Assembly: GCA_023515745.1 (NCBI GenBank)
Contig: JALECJ010000001.1
Coordinates: forward strand, 930,001-994,000
DNA: 64,000 bases
Direction of reading: 5' to 3'
Origin: Amoeboaphelidium protococcarum
Lineage: Eukaryota; Aphelidiomycota; Aphelidea
A program made the translations under genes and the position numbers. The notes beneath the pieces are model-generated. The model was not told where the DNA came from. It saw only the letters and a program-made list of their open reading frames with translations, and ran no database searches. Each line of letters opens with the position of its first letter. The first letter of the stretch is position 1. Shown one piece after another: positions 46,215-58,745 of the stretch.

Positions 46215-47948
46215 TCAAGCCTTCTTAGTGGTAAACATCTTGGCAGGAGATTTAAAGTCCTTCTTGCTGGCAACAGTCACATCATCTTCCAGTGCGACGA
46301 CAACATGTTTATCAGACTTGTGCATAAATCTATCAGCAACGACACGTCCTGGATACTTGTTGATACTGTAGCTATTCAGTTTTCCATTCTTCACCTGCCT
46401 AAAGTTCCATGTGATGACATACGGCCCCGTGCTTGTGACTATGCTCTTCTCCTTGCTTCCCGGCTCAGTGTTAAATTTGGCTGGTGTAAAGGAGATCTGA
46501 GAGTTCATGTAGGCAATGTGCTCGGGCCGCAACTGTAGACGCTTTGGAGTCGGTTTATTAGAGCCGAGCGATTTAGAGAACCCATCAACCAGTCCATTAT
46601 CAGTGGATACTTTGGCTGGAATGAGTAGAAGATACGTTTTGCACGTGGCCAGAATGTACTCACCATCCTCCGAGACATCTACTCCAATAATATTGTCACC
46701 GAATCCAGGCAGAAGGGTCTTGGCGCGTTTGGCAACATCGTTATACAATCTTATATCTCCCTTATCACTGGCCACAACTAAATCACCTTTTCCAGTGGTA
46801 GCGAGACAGCTAAACTCATTCTTGCTCTTATATTGCTTCATCTCATTATCAAGAATCATAGCATCAGGCTGACGAGGATCAATATTGAACAAGGCATTGT
46901 GACTGACACCCACGAATCTCTGCTCTGTATCTGTCTAGCCATACTTGGTCAAATTAGTGAAATCTTTAACTTGAATAGAATCATTAACCTTCCACTCATC
47001 CACAATCTTGCCAGCCTCCAAGTCCATTCTGTATAGCTCATTCGGTCTATCTCTATCCATAAGCACTAGAGAGGAATCTTAATTATGCAGCATAACTTTT
47101 GACGGACTGAATGATTTCTTATCACTTGGTCTCTTCACATTATTAATCGTGGTGGCGTACTGAACATTGTCAACATCATTTTTAAAGACACCGATTATGT
47201 TACCACGCGTAACAAAAGATCTGTTATTCACATAAGACATTGTCAAATTGGTATTCTTCTATGTTTATGAGAGATACTCTTCCGGCAAGTCGGCGTTGTA
47301 CGACAAACTTGTCTTACCACCTCTGATACGTCTCTACGGCTACTCCTCTTCATCTTCAGACTCACTCTAATCGGAACTATCAGCAGCAGCAGCATGTCTG
47401 CTATCATCGCCATCATCATATCTGCTTTACTCGTCGTCACTATCATCTCCGCGATGCTCAGAGGCAGTTTCAAAGCCATCAGTCATCTCAACATCTTCAA
47501 TCGCGTATCCCCTGGTCAGATACTGCTTATCGCCAATGGTCACCTTCTTGAAACTGTCTCTGTTCATAGATTCATACAGACAAGGTCCAAATACATCCTA
47601 AAATTCAGTGTATCCACCATTTTCCAAAAATTTGACAGACCACGAGTGGGATACCTTTTTCTCTTCATCGTGATACACCCAGATAAACGATCCATGCTCC
47701 TTGTTAAACACGGAATTCATTGAACTATCAATAGGCTGAGACATATAGACATTGTCAGTCTTGGAGTCAGATACACTAAGAACGTATTCAAACTGTCCAG
47801 TTTTCTCAATCTCAATTAATGCATCGGAAGTCTGCAGTACGAACATCTAATTCGTAGGATTATACAGGTACAGATTCACTTTAGTCTATATGAGAAAATC
47901 CTATTCTGAAGACTTATCATCATCATACTTGACACCTTTCTTACTCAT
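46215..47948 (-). CDS. VID27: VID27 family protein
   Basis: A 577-aa protein. The C-terminal half is the Vid27 WD-like domain: FVGVSHNALFNIDPRQ, then EFSCLATTGKGDLVVASDKG, VDVSEDGEYILATC and VITWNFRQVKNG, ending with a basic tail. The N-terminal region (VNLYLYNPTNQMFVLQTSDA, later SWSVKFLENG) matches the PH-like middle of yeast Vid27. The far N-terminal domain of yeast Vid27 (782 aa) is absent. An acidic Asp/Glu/Ser linker separates the halves. Yeast Vid27 is linked to vacuolar import and degradation of gluconeogenic enzymes. Start ATG 47948 is the first in the open frame. Confidence 0.88.
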
Positions 47949-48092
47949 CTTTCTTTAATTACAAGAAGGAGTCTATTTAGTAACTATTTTTGACTGTGTA
48001 ATGGCACTTTAATAGTAATTGTAAAGGTGTATCACAGGCAATCTGAATTGGAGAAAAGAAGAAACGGAACGGACGGATGGACGGACAGAATG

Positions 48093-48098
48093 ACGCGT
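48093..48098. promoter_or_regulatory. ACGCGT (MCB-like) box
   Basis: 145 bp upstream of the VID27 start codon. Confidence 0.3.
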
Positions 48099-48227
48099 TT
48101 CGTGTCACGAGACATTTATCTCTCCTACTTCTCTTCATTTCATTCATCAATTGAGATCATTTTCTGCCGAGGAAGTCCATCAGGTATTGACTTTTCAGTG
48201 TTTTGAAGGTCATGATAACGTTTCATG

Positions 48228-48233
48228 ACGCGT
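48228..48233. promoter_or_regulatory. ACGCGT (MCB-like) box
   Basis: 280 bp upstream of the VID27 start codon, the second such hexamer in the same gap. Confidence 0.3.
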
Positions 48234-48410
48234 TCTTTTGATGTGATCTTATATCGACAATATGCCTTTCATATAACAAGACATTGCAAGTAAAATGTCT
48301 TGACAGATACGAGGCGTACATTTTCCTTTAAAATTAGTTCATATTATAGACACATGAAAAGATTATTATAACTGAAATTCACGTTAAATCTATTGTTGTG
48401 ATTTTAATGT

Positions 48411-49421
48411 TCATTGACCGATAGGCTATTGAGCACTGGTAAAATTGAATTGATTACAGTCCTTCTCATACTCGTACATATCAATGGCCACCACACAACT
48501 GTCTCTCACAACATCGACAGACTCGCCAGCCAGATTGGTCTTGTCTCTCAGCAACTCATAGACATCCTGTGAATCACCCTCTTCCGCGATAGATCCCAGA
48601 GCTTCTGCTGCCTCATGTCTCACCATTGCGACCTCACCCAAATCACTAAGACTCTTCTTCAAGGCGGGAACGGATACAGGGTGTCGCATCTATCCGAAAA
48701 CGTACGCGATTTCATGACGGAACAAGGCGTCTTCTTGCACAGACTCAGGACCACCGACCGTTTCACACGAAGACTCCCGCGAGAGACCATCCGCGAGGGC
48801 GAGCACTGCCTCATCGTTGCCAATGTTTCTCAGCGTGAACATGGCGCGATATCTCTCAAACAGCGGTTGCGATCTATCCAATAGACGCGCCTTGAGCTGC
48901 TCCACTGAAAACTGATCAATCGGGTATGCCGGTGCAGGATCGATAGAGGTGAATGTGTTATTCTTACTCAAAATATCGTTATCATTGTTCGGACAATTGA
49001 TTTTCTGCAGTGCCAACTCACATGTCTACGATACAACCACATCATCATCGCGTAAATATTCTGACAAGAGATCAACAACATTCAGACCATCAAACTCATC
49101 GCAACCAATCGCACCTAATGCCTCAGCTGCCTCGTGTCTTACCATAGAATCTTGTCTCTAGTCTTCTAATACACGCGCCAGTGTAGGAATAGCCGCATTA
49201 TTAGCCATCTAACCAAGACAGTAAGCGACTTCGTGTTTTAGCAATGCTCCATCGACACCGTCTTTTAGTCTCTTTTCATCAAATACAGCACAGATGGCCT
49301 TCACCGCATCAACATCAGTCTTGAGAGCCTTCAATGAAAATAGAGCTCTAAATCGAGTAGCCAAAGGCTGGTCCGCATTTAATAATTATTCTGATAAATC
49401 TTTGATTATAGAGCCTGTCAT
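48411..49421 (-). CDS. LIA1: deoxyhypusine hydroxylase
   Basis: A 336-aa HEAT-repeat di-iron enzyme that completes hypusine formation on eIF5A. The four His-Glu metal motifs are all present: [40 protein letters not shown] and [14 protein letters not shown]. The symmetric arrangement (two N-terminal, two C-terminal, joined by a linker [10 protein letters not shown]) is that of the whole family, and the length matches yeast Lia1 (325 aa). It ends QQPIGQ before TGA 48411; two C-terminal codons are TAG-adjacent. Divergent from COQ7, with about 110 bp between starts. Confidence 0.95.
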
Positions 49422-49534
49422 TTTGATGTATTTCAGTGTTGATGATAAGAAAAAATAACAATCTTATTTTCATGCAAACGTCATTTCTCTCCTTTATGCT
49501 CGTTGACTTGAACTTTACAGGTGGGATATTGATA

Positions 49535-50188
49535 ATGATGATGCGCCTCAAGATTTATAAAAGACTATATTCTGCAAAGAATATGCCAAAAGTAAATAAT
49601 ATCAACAAGATTAAAGTACCCAAGAGCGAAGAATTGCATGAGATGATGCGTGTTAATTAGGCTGGTGAACTTGGCGCCATTAGAATATATTAGGGATAAC
49701 TTGCTGCACTGAAGCTGCTCAATAATTATCCAAGTAATAAAATCCATTCACTGGTGAAACATATGTATGAGCAGGAGATACATCATAGCGATACTTTTAA
49801 TAAGATTATCTAGTAGAATAACATTCGGCCGACTGCAATGTGGCCTGTATGGAATGTACTCGGCTATGGATTGGGGTTTTCGACAGCTCTGATGGGCAGA
49901 CGCGCTGCGATGCTTTGTACAGAGTCTGTGGAAACAGTTATTGGGAAGCATTATAATGATTAGATACGTGATCTTACGCGTATGATACAGGATGATAGTA
50001 CGCCCAATGAAGATAAGTAGGCACTGGAAAATATGAGATCTTTATTTACCACGTTCCGCGATGAAGAGATGGAGCATCTGGATCATGCTGTGGCTAATGA
50101 ATCTTAACAGACTCCGTTCTATAATCTCTTTAGTGCTGTAATACAAACCGGATGTAAAGTTGCCATTGAGGTATCCAAGAGAATATGA
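49535..50188 (+). CDS. COQ7: 5-demethoxyubiquinone hydroxylase, mitochondrial
   Basis: About 217 aa. The start is taken at the triple ATG 49535, followed by a basic presequence ([16 protein letters not shown]) suited to mitochondrial import. The frame is open further up to ATG 49442, which would leave only 20 bp to the divergent DOHH gene. The di-iron carboxylate core is complete: [16 protein letters not shown], then [32 protein letters not shown], then [12 protein letters not shown] (ExxH motifs). It ends with a hydrophobic helix ([20 protein letters not shown]). Coq7 hydroxylates demethoxyubiquinone in ubiquinone synthesis. Confidence 0.93.
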
Positions 50189-50248
50189 GATCGTTGTGCT
50201 ATTAAATTATCATACATTAATACTCTCAATAAATCAACATTTTTTTGT

Positions 50249-51091
<843 letters not shown>

Positions 51092-51169
51092 CTAGAGGAG
51101 AGATAGAAAAGCTTCAAATAAGAAAACTATTGTTCAATAAATTAAGACTTAAACACATGATAGAGATGT

Positions 51170-52522
51170 TCATCCCCATACGGCCGGACTTAGAGGACTT
51201 TTAGCATGATCGAATAACTGAGGATCTGATACTTCAATCTACTTTAATGCCGGACTCTTTCTGGAAGCAATTGGAGACCAGTACTCATCTTGAATTGGGC
51301 ACACCTTGAGATTGAACCAACGAGTATCCAATATGATCATGGTATTGGCTGGTACAGACATCCAGTCCCGGCACTCATAGGTAAGTGGTTCTGATGAAAC
51401 GATGCATACATTCTCTCGCCTCTGAGATTTTTGCATTTTATACACACCAGGACTGCATTACTCAAACGCAGATCCAGTGGAGTAATACAGAGAGGCTGGC
51501 TCATTGTCACGATGGTTAACATATCGTGTTGCGATCACAGTCTCTCCATCTGTGAGGCCAAAGTTGAGCAGTGATGTGCCGAATGAACTTAGATCGTCAC
51601 CATGTACTTTACGGTGATAATCCAGGCAGTACTTGTTAATCCTGGCAATAGTTTTCACCATGGCATCAGCTAACTCTTCAGCACTGAATCCACCCTTCTT
51701 CAAGCGATCTTTATTGCCCTCTGGATCTCCGTCAAAGAGAATCTACAGATAAAGTGCGAATGCATACTCTGAGTCTGTGTTACCTTTAACGCCAAGATAC
51801 AATTCATCACACAAGTCATTGATGAGAACTTTTTTAAATTTCTAAAAGTTGTTAATGTAACCATTATGCATGAACATAATCGGCCCATAGTTCCAAGGAT
51901 GACAATTGGATTCAGAGACTATAGGAGGAGGTTGAGCCATAATACCTTACGAGTTAAAGTCTGAAGATGCAGCCCGCACGTGAGCAAACAGCAACTTGGT
52001 CCTGATCTTCTCGCTTAGTCTAATCAAATTAGTGTTGTTCCACGCAGGGACGGTCGATGTGAAAATACAAGGAGCCTGCGGATGCGAGTAATGACCCAAC
52101 ACTTTGGCTGAGTGAGTAGAATGTGGTTCCAACTCAGCTTATGACTATGATAAACTACCATCTTGGTTTCTGCCACTTTCAAACACCCTCTTTTAATCCT
52201 CTCCCAAACCACTACCATGGACTGTTGTTATAACAGTCATAGACTCTTGTGAGGCTTTACGACTTCGCAGCGACTTGGACCTCGTTCGCCTCAGCAGATA
52301 ATCCAAATCAGCCTGACTTGCATGTAACTCATCACCAAGTTTGCGATGCTCCTCTTCCGACAGGTAGAAGGCAACTCCAAAGCCATCAGCGTTCAAAGGT
52401 CTCTGCAGATCCACTCTCAACCGACTATCATAGCTCTAATTAATGATACTATGCGCAGGCCTTGTCAGCAAATCAGCCATCAAAATATCTGATCTTCCCG
52501 CAAATATCAGCAATCTACACAT
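51170..52522 (-). CDS. DUG3: DUG3-type glutamine amidotransferase
   Basis: A 450-aa class-II glutamine amidotransferase. The N-terminal nucleophile Cys is residue 2 (MCRLLIFAG), with the domain continuing ADGFGVAFYLSEEE, LLFAHVRAASSD, then NCHPWNYGPIMFMHNGYINN and a Gly-Asn-Thr-Asp-Ser-Glu substrate pocket (KGNTDSEYAFALYL). In yeast, Dug3 works with Dug1 and Dug2 in the alternative cytosolic glutathione degradation pathway. The C-terminal half contains GTSLLNFGLTDGETVIATRY. The true stop is TGA 51170. It runs in tandem with TGS1 (123-bp gap). Confidence 0.92.
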
Positions 52523-53147
52523 TCTGTCTACCGTAGTTAAATTAACAATTTATCTTACAACAGATTTCTTCGAACAACACAAAAGATTTGATGAAAGTGG
52601 CGATTCTTATCGATGGTGAAATAAAGCGCGAAGCTCGTCGCCACTATCAAGGTAAATTATTATGCACTCACAAAATGATCATATCTTTTCTGCTGACTCA
52701 TAATCTATTCGCTGGTTGCTTTTGACTATATAATTCACAGCCATCTCAACATTTGAGTTGTTGAACGTTTTTTGTAACGATACCAGATGAATGACACGAT
52801 ACACCTGTCGCGATTTAGGCGACTGATAAACTGCACCTCTCAAGATCAGATTCGCTTCAAGATCCTATTACTGTAATTATGCTCAAACATATCAACCTAA
52901 AATACTTACTACAGTCGCGAAACTAGTTAAAGAAAGTACAGACCAGTAGTAAAATTACTACCCTTATTTAGTGAATTGCCGGCGCATGATTGATCACTTT
53001 ATCGATGACTCTTCGGAGAATCTTATCTCATAAGTTTTGTTAAAACGACGTTATAAACTTTATAGAAATTTAAATTAACCACCCGGATTAAGTCTGTTCG
53101 TTCATGATTTCAATATACATACTCGAGTCACGCCTCATTCGCTGCAC
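52523..53147. other. intergenic region with a possible micro-ORF
   Basis: 625 bp without an accepted gene. An ATG at 52591 opens MKVAILIDGEIKREARRHYQ, followed by a GTAAAT donor-like site and a TTCACAG acceptor-like site near 52740; spliced, it would give about 36 residues. Too short to call without transcript evidence. Confidence 0.3.
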
Positions 53148-53564
53148 TCACAATAGCTGTCGGCAGCCAGTCAGAATCATCCTTCTAAGCCTCCAGGCTT
53201 CGAAATTTTCGCTCCGACGCGGCCCTGCCAAGATTCTAATGATTGCGGTGTTTCTGTTCTGCAAGTAATTCAGGGAATGAAGACGCAGACGATCAATACT
53301 TGCAGTCTTGTTGCTAAGACCAGCGACATTTATCACTGGCTGACTTGGGACAGGGCATCGGTATGGACAAAGATTGGTAATTGCTCTTGTATCCAATCGG
53401 CTATTTAATCTCAAAGCGTAATATTGGCCGGGAGGATCATCGGGTCGACAACACAAACCCAGCTGCAGATGAGGTTAATCAAGGGTCAGACCTTTGACGC
53501 GAAGTGATTTTCGTCCAATATAAGACAGCCAATGTGTATCTGTTACTTCTTCATAAACTCCCAT
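53148..53564 (-). CDS. hypothetical protein
   Basis: A 138-aa frame from ATG 53564 to TGA 53148. It is Arg-, Leu- and Pro-rich (GLCCRPDDPPGQYYALRL, then NLCPYRCPVPSQPVINVAG, and a basic C-terminus). There is no leader and no recognised domain. The composition is plausible for protein, but nothing independent supports it. With TGA the only stop, frames of this size arise by chance. Confidence 0.3.
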
Positions 53565-53906
53565 TATTCAACCACAAAATCCATAATGTCAGCAAAAATA
53601 TTCTATCGAAGCAACAGAATGATTGACAATCGGATCTACACCAAGAATTTTCTGGTCATCTACTCCATGGACTTAACCAAACCCATTTTAGCTACTAATC
53701 TAGCCTTGCACTTGACTACCTCACCCTGACTTCCCTTTTTTACTTGAAAGACCCACTTAAACTTACAATATTACGTTTAAATTATTGGCGTTTATCTTCA
53801 TAAATATATAAGTTTACCAGACTCGAATTACTATTTAACTTGCTGTCATTAGAAAACACCAATAATGCAAATGCGGCTAACTTTGGCAACTGATCAATTC
53901 TTTCAC
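53565..53906. other. intergenic region
   Basis: 342 AT-rich bases with no accepted gene or repeat. Confidence 0.4.
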
Positions 53907-54173
53907 TCAACAGCATATGCTTATAATTAACTCTCTTTAACTTCTCAGAGCTCGATTGCCAAAACTAGATCTCTGCAACCCAGTTCTGATAATATTCTCA
54001 ATCTCCGTTGTCTGTTCTTCATCAATATCCTATTCCACACTATCAGAGTTTTTGACATCATCTAGCTCTTATTCATCAATCTCTGGATCACTATAAATCT
54101 CATCCCACTTGTCATACATCATCCACTGAGGAGAACTTGCAACCACCAGCAAGCCAGCAGTTATTGATATCAT
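53907..54173 (-). CDS. small protein with possible signal peptide and acidic body
   Basis: An 88-aa frame. A hydrophobic start (MISITAGLLVVASSPQW) leads to a strongly acidic stretch (YDKWDEIYSDPEIDEQELDD, then SVEQDIDEEQTTEIENII). The C-terminus is short and basic-neutral. It resembles a small secreted or membrane-anchored acidic protein. An upstream in-frame extension (VCLRKAVPRSEFAQNANIRA) is possible if an intron precedes it. Unknown family. Confidence 0.4.
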
Positions 54174-54674
54174 GGCGCGGATATTTGCATTCTGAGCAAA
54201 CTCACTTCTAGGCACCGCCTTCCGCAAACAGACTTCTCATTCTCTGAGCAAGTACGGCACTGCAGATTCCCACTTCCGCAATGACCACTCTGTTGCTGGG
54301 AGCGAGTTGCAAGTACAAGCTGTATTGTCGCAGGTTTCTTGCCTTATCTAGGCATTATAGTAGTTCAAAATAAGAAAACTAAACTTCAATTACAATTTCC
54401 TATATTTCCTATTCAAAATAAAACATTCATTCAATATTCCCAAATTAAAGCAAATTGATGCCATCATTTCCAGTCTTCTCAACCATCAGATCAATCCTCT
54501 CGCGTGCAACCAGATTGCAAAATCACGCGATAATATATGAGGTTCTAGCGTTTTAGTTGTTTTTAGCAGTCTCCTGCATTAGCACACCCCTTGATCGTTA
54601 GTATTTCCGTCTCCCTTCAATTTGATCTTTTCAACAAACGCAATATCACAATTTACCTAAACATTTGACTCAAC
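54174..54674. other. upstream region of family copy 3
   Basis: 501 bp with no accepted gene. The last bases before the start (GACTCAACATG) resemble those before copy 1 (GACTCAAAATG), so the duplication includes the immediate promoter. Confidence 0.5.
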
Positions 54675-56453
54675 ATGCATTATATTCTGGTGTTTGTTTT
54701 CGCGTTTTTATCTCTGGTATAATCTATGAATGTTCCGTATCGTCCTCAATCTATCAATAATGGAAGAGTAATGAGCTCTGCAAAATCCGTGACGCGTCCC
54801 AGATTAATCCCTGTGCGCGCATCATCAAAAACTCCTAGTGGGGGACATAATTTTAACGAAGATAGTGATAGTGTCAGTAATAATAGTGAGCTTGATGAAT
54901 AAAGACGTTTGTTAGATTCAATCTGGCATAGTCAGAGTACTAAGCTAGACAAACCCACTATAGATCCTACTGGCGACATGGTTGATGATAGACTGTCTGA
55001 TCTTATCTCTCTTAGTACTAAATGCGTCTATGACGTCTCTCTAAATGATTTCACCCGTCTAGTTAAGCTATGTGATACCCTTTTGGAATAAGGCGTAATA
55101 TACAGCAAATTACAGAAGTTAGATAGAGTATATCAACGCTCTTTAGAAGAAAGATTAAGTGCTATAATTGCAACGCATATAGAAGCATCCAACGCCATTG
55201 AATATTTCGCCCTGCTGAAGATGCATTTCGTGGTGTGTAAGGCGATGTAGAGCAGGCCTTACTTGACATTGAACGTTATCAAAAACTACTTCCGAGATGT
55301 GGTTGAATAACACAAAGTAGCATGTGGTCAGTTGGATTTCCCCATAATGGAGCTAGTGATGAAAAGATCCGGCGTGAATGGGTATTAGGAAGATTTCTTG
55401 GTACAAGTACTTCAAGTGATCCAGGAGGTTTTGGTAGACGCTGTTACTGATGTCTATCAGGGCCGGGAAAAGTTCTTTGCTATTCTGCAAGCTTTACAAG
55501 CATATGAACTCAAGCTGGGTATCAATACTTCTACGGGCCAAGTGCAATGGACATTGATGGTGCGTACCAATGATGGCTTAGTGCGCTCTATTCCGGCTCC
55601 ATTGCTCAATTTGTTTGCAGGCATCATATAGCGATCTTAATTTACGCAAGGCCAAGAGTTTGGGGATGGACGGCCAATGAGCAACCTACTTCGCGGCGTG
55701 CCAGTTTGGCGCGATTCTGTTCGAGCTCCTATTTCTCTTACATCACTGGATTTTGAGCCTGTACTGGCAATCATTAGAAAGGACAATATGGAATTGTTGA
55801 ATGAGGTTGCTCAAGATGCTATAAGTGGCGCATGGCTTTCATACTATTTGCATGAAGATTACGTGGCAAGTTTCCTTGCTCTTCATAGTGGAATTTTTGA
55901 GAAACTGATGTCTGGATTCTCTGTAGTGGATTTAAAAGTTGGCAAGATGTTTTCTAATGATCCGTCCAATCTACTTGATTATTTGGCTATAGTAAAGGTT
56001 CAATGTATGCTTTTGCAAGCTATCGAGCCATTTGAAAAGCTGCTTGATCCGGCTCATCGAGATCGCCTAGCTAGTGTTAGATGGAATACTTTCCAACTAG
56101 TCAAGAGCTTTATTATACGCGCCCTGATCAATTCCCAAGATGAACATCCATTTCACAAGCTCATGTGGCAAATGCTGAAAACTTATAGTGTCACAGATTC
56201 TAGCAACTAATCCATTGAGTCTGATGCCTGGTTTTATTTCACGTTCAAAGCATTGTCAATGATTGTGTCAGACGCGATACGGGCGAATCGTCGATATATT
56301 GTGGAGTTGGTGAGAATCGCAATGCAAGAGGAGTTTGATATCTCATTCACCGCAACCGTTTCCCCTGTCGGTGGCCTAATTATGATCTCGTGGAGATATT
56401 CTTTAGCTGGTGAGCCAAAATCGATGAATTTTATTGAAAAACCATTAATTTGA
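54675..56453 (+). CDS. secreted ~590-residue family protein, copy 3
   Basis: A 592-aa protein, equal in length to copy 1 and closest to it. Leader MHYILVFVFAFLSLVQSMNV, then SAKSVTRPRLIPVRASSKTP, then a Ser/Asp/Asn linker and the shared helical body (SDLISLSTKCVYDVSLNDF; FALLKMHFVVCKA; LVQVLQVIQEVLVDAVTDV; DFEPVLAIIRKDNMELLNEV). The end FDISFTATVSPVGGLIMISW is nearly identical to copy 1. Intact frame. Oriented opposite to copies 1 and 2 and followed 115 bp later by an A34-like gene, mirroring the arrangement at copy 1. Function unknown. Confidence 0.7.
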
Positions 56454-56568
56454 ATTGAATTGGTGATTAATTGAACTAAGAAATTAACATATTGAAACGA
56501 GATATTTCTCGTATTTTCATTATTCTTATAATTATTTACACATAGTAATGCCGAGGGTCAAGTGAAAC

Positions 56569-57095
56569 AAGTGCGAGTCTAGAAAGATCAAAACTGATGA
56601 TGATAGTAACAGTAATGTACATCAGGTATGTGTCTACGCGTTTCTAAGACTATATTCATATAATATCTAAAAGTGTAGTAATAAAATGCGCGTTTAGTGA
56701 ATATGGAAGATAAGGATGCTAGCAAAGGGTGCTCATTCAAGCCTGAATCTGGTGGATATAAATTTGATAAAGTCACGACTATGGATTTACCAGCAGATCT
56801 GATACCATCCAGCGATAAAGAAGTATGGCTCATGTAAATGCCAGCAACTTTCAATTTCAAGTCATTGGAAGGTGTGACGTTGAAGTTTAAAGATGGAGAT
56901 CAGCAGTTGACGGCATCGCGGGATGGATACCGTTTAGAATTGTCTTAACTGGATATTCTTTAATCTGGCAATAACAGCAGTAATATTAATATTGGCATGA
57001 CTCACATTGACAACAATGGCGCGCTTAAAATAGCACCAAGATCTGTATTTAAAAGACAGCTCACAGTCCGGCGAGACATCAATATTGACATTTGA
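56569..57095 (+). pseudogene. RNA polymerase I A34-like gene, copy 2, normal start codon lost
   Basis: Collinear with 28134-28664, with the same exon-intron structure: intron 56626-56678 (53 nt, GTATGT...GTGTAG). The codon matching the start ATG of copy 1 is AAG at 56569, and the only ATG just upstream is followed by an in-frame TGA. Translation could begin at ATG 56703, in exon 2, giving 130 aa that retain GYKFDKVTTMDLPADL and SDKEVWLMQMPATFNFKSLE. All of exon 2 is intact, so this may be a shortened functional gene rather than a dead one. Confidence 0.55.
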
Positions 57096-57356
57096 TGTAG
57101 GTTTGTCTAATCATTACAATAATAGATTTGTCCCAATATTCTAAATCTATTTGATTGATTGTCTAAGTAACGCTTTTCAAGACTAGATGTATTTTATTAT
57201 GTTAACGAAGCGCTGGCATGCGTTACAACTATATTTGCCCATAAGTATTGGTTATAGCCAGTCATACACAGCGAAGAAAATTTGCATGTCAGACGCTTGT
57301 TGTTCTCACCGATTCTTGTCTTTTTTATACAATCGCCTTGAAGAGAGAACGACGAA

Positions 57357-57725
57357 ATGACGAAAAGAACTGGATTAGAGATTATGAAGTTTGCCGTGTA
57401 TGTGTTCTTACCCATTGGAGTGATGGCCATATCGTCGTCGCAATTTTTCTAGAACGAGTACGTGAAGCCGTACACTCTGTTCCCATCTGCTCGCTCGTCC
57501 GTTGTCACTGTCGGTGCATCACAGAATGAAGACGGCTCACACAACCGTGCTCTGAATGAGGTTGATGATATGGAACTGATGTCTATGCCGTATCCAGTGG
57601 GTAATGAGACTAAAGAAGAGTGGATAGAAAGAATGGAACGCACCAAGCATCTGCGATAAAGAGCTCAAGAGATTTATCACCGAAAGAAGGCTGAGTAGCA
57701 GTCTAATAAAGTGACTTCTGAATGA
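57357..57725 (+). CDS. PET100: cytochrome c oxidase assembly protein PET100
   Basis: A 122-aa mitochondrial inner-membrane chaperone for cytochrome c oxidase. The defining N-terminus is present: TGLEIMKFAVYVFLPIGVMA (a single membrane helix preceded by a short basic start), then FFQNEYVKPYTLFP, matching Pet100. The rest is charged and helical, ending KAEQQSNKVTSE. Length agrees with yeast Pet100 (111 aa). Intronless, with TAG and TAA read as Gln. Confidence 0.85.
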
Positions 57726-57859
57726 ACGATTTCTAATGATAATATTCATGTAAACTTTAACTAGCTTATCAAGACTATTACTTTTGTTCTGATTAATTGC
57801 GTTTAAAGTCATTTATAATAATGTTTAGTTTCTCACATAGCTCCGAGCTGTCACCAATC

Positions 57860-57869
57860 TAACGCGTTA
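57860..57869. promoter_or_regulatory. palindromic MCB-like box TAACGCGTTA
   Basis: A 10-bp palindrome containing ACGCGT, 105 bp upstream of the gene at 57974, in a short same-strand gap. It is the strongest MCB candidate in the window because the downstream protein has a mitotic-looking motif. Confidence 0.4.
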
Positions 57870-57973
57870 ACCGTTTCACTTGCCAGTTTCCGTTTCACTC
57901 TTGTTATTAACGCTTGGTGTGTTGAGTTGACCTCAATTTTGAGATACTAACCAAGGGCTATTATTACTTCATT

Positions 57974-58507
57974 ATGAAACAGAATTTGTAGTAATTAGAA
58001 CGGCAGATACTCGAGTTATCTACGGCTGAAGACCTGATTCAATATCTATCGATTCAGCTTCCTGAGGTCTTAAACTCTACCAATTTGACTTAAGACATTA
58101 AATGGAAACTAATTTAGAAAGTGTCTGATAGAATCGTGGATATCAACAATAACTGTCAAAAAGAAAATTCAATGATGGAGTTGGATTAGTAAAAAGTTCC
58201 AATATCTGAAGAGTGTAAAGTGAAAGTAACAACTTAAACTAAATTGGCCATCAGTGCGAGTGAAACGTAGACTTAGGCCGGTTCAACTAAAGCATTCACT
58301 CCAGTGAAATTGAACAAGAACAAGTAGGCGGAATTGGGCAGTGAGTATGCAATCAGTCCTGTCAGAAGGTCAATTAGACAGTTGGATAAGCTGACAATGA
58401 TTGATGATCCCTGCAACAATGTCTTATTGGTTTCAAGTGTGAAGGACTTGCTCAAGGAGTACAATTTCACATTCTCAGAAAACAAGGCCCTTAATTTTGA
58501 ACAGTGA
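57974..58507 (+). CDS. uncharacterised protein with CKAP2/DLGAP-like SPVRRSIR motif
   Basis: A 177-aa protein. The helical N-terminus (LERQILELSTAEDLIQYLSI, then WKLIQKVSDRIVDI) is followed by a Thr/Lys/Gln-rich linker and a motif FTPVKLNK, later YAISPVRRSIRQLDKL. Minimal S/T-P-V-R-R-S motifs occur in microtubule-associated mitotic proteins such as CKAP2 and HURP, but one short motif does not establish homology. The C-terminus is LLVSSVKDLLKEYNFTFSEN. An MCB-type box precedes it. Function unknown. Confidence 0.55.
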
Positions 58508-58745
58508 TTAAATGTTACTTAATGACCACGTGAATGATTATATAAAGCCAGCTTTATTTTCTACTCATTGCTTTATCTTATCTTATACCTCCCTGATGTT
58601 GTCTTCTAATAAACGCGTAAATTGTTTCATCACCGCTGTTCCGTTTGATCAATTCATCACCGACACGGAACGTCTTAACTCGCGGAAAATCACATCAGCC
58701 ACTCAACTTCTCTTTTCAGTTCAACGCCTGAACGCGCCTGTTAAC

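Larger units (their letters stand above)
47949..48410. other. intergenic region with two ACGCGT boxes
   Basis: 462 bp between the VID27 start and the DOHH stop. It holds two ACGCGT hexamers (48093, 48228) and a GGACGGATGGACGGACAG run. No gene seen. Confidence 0.5.
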
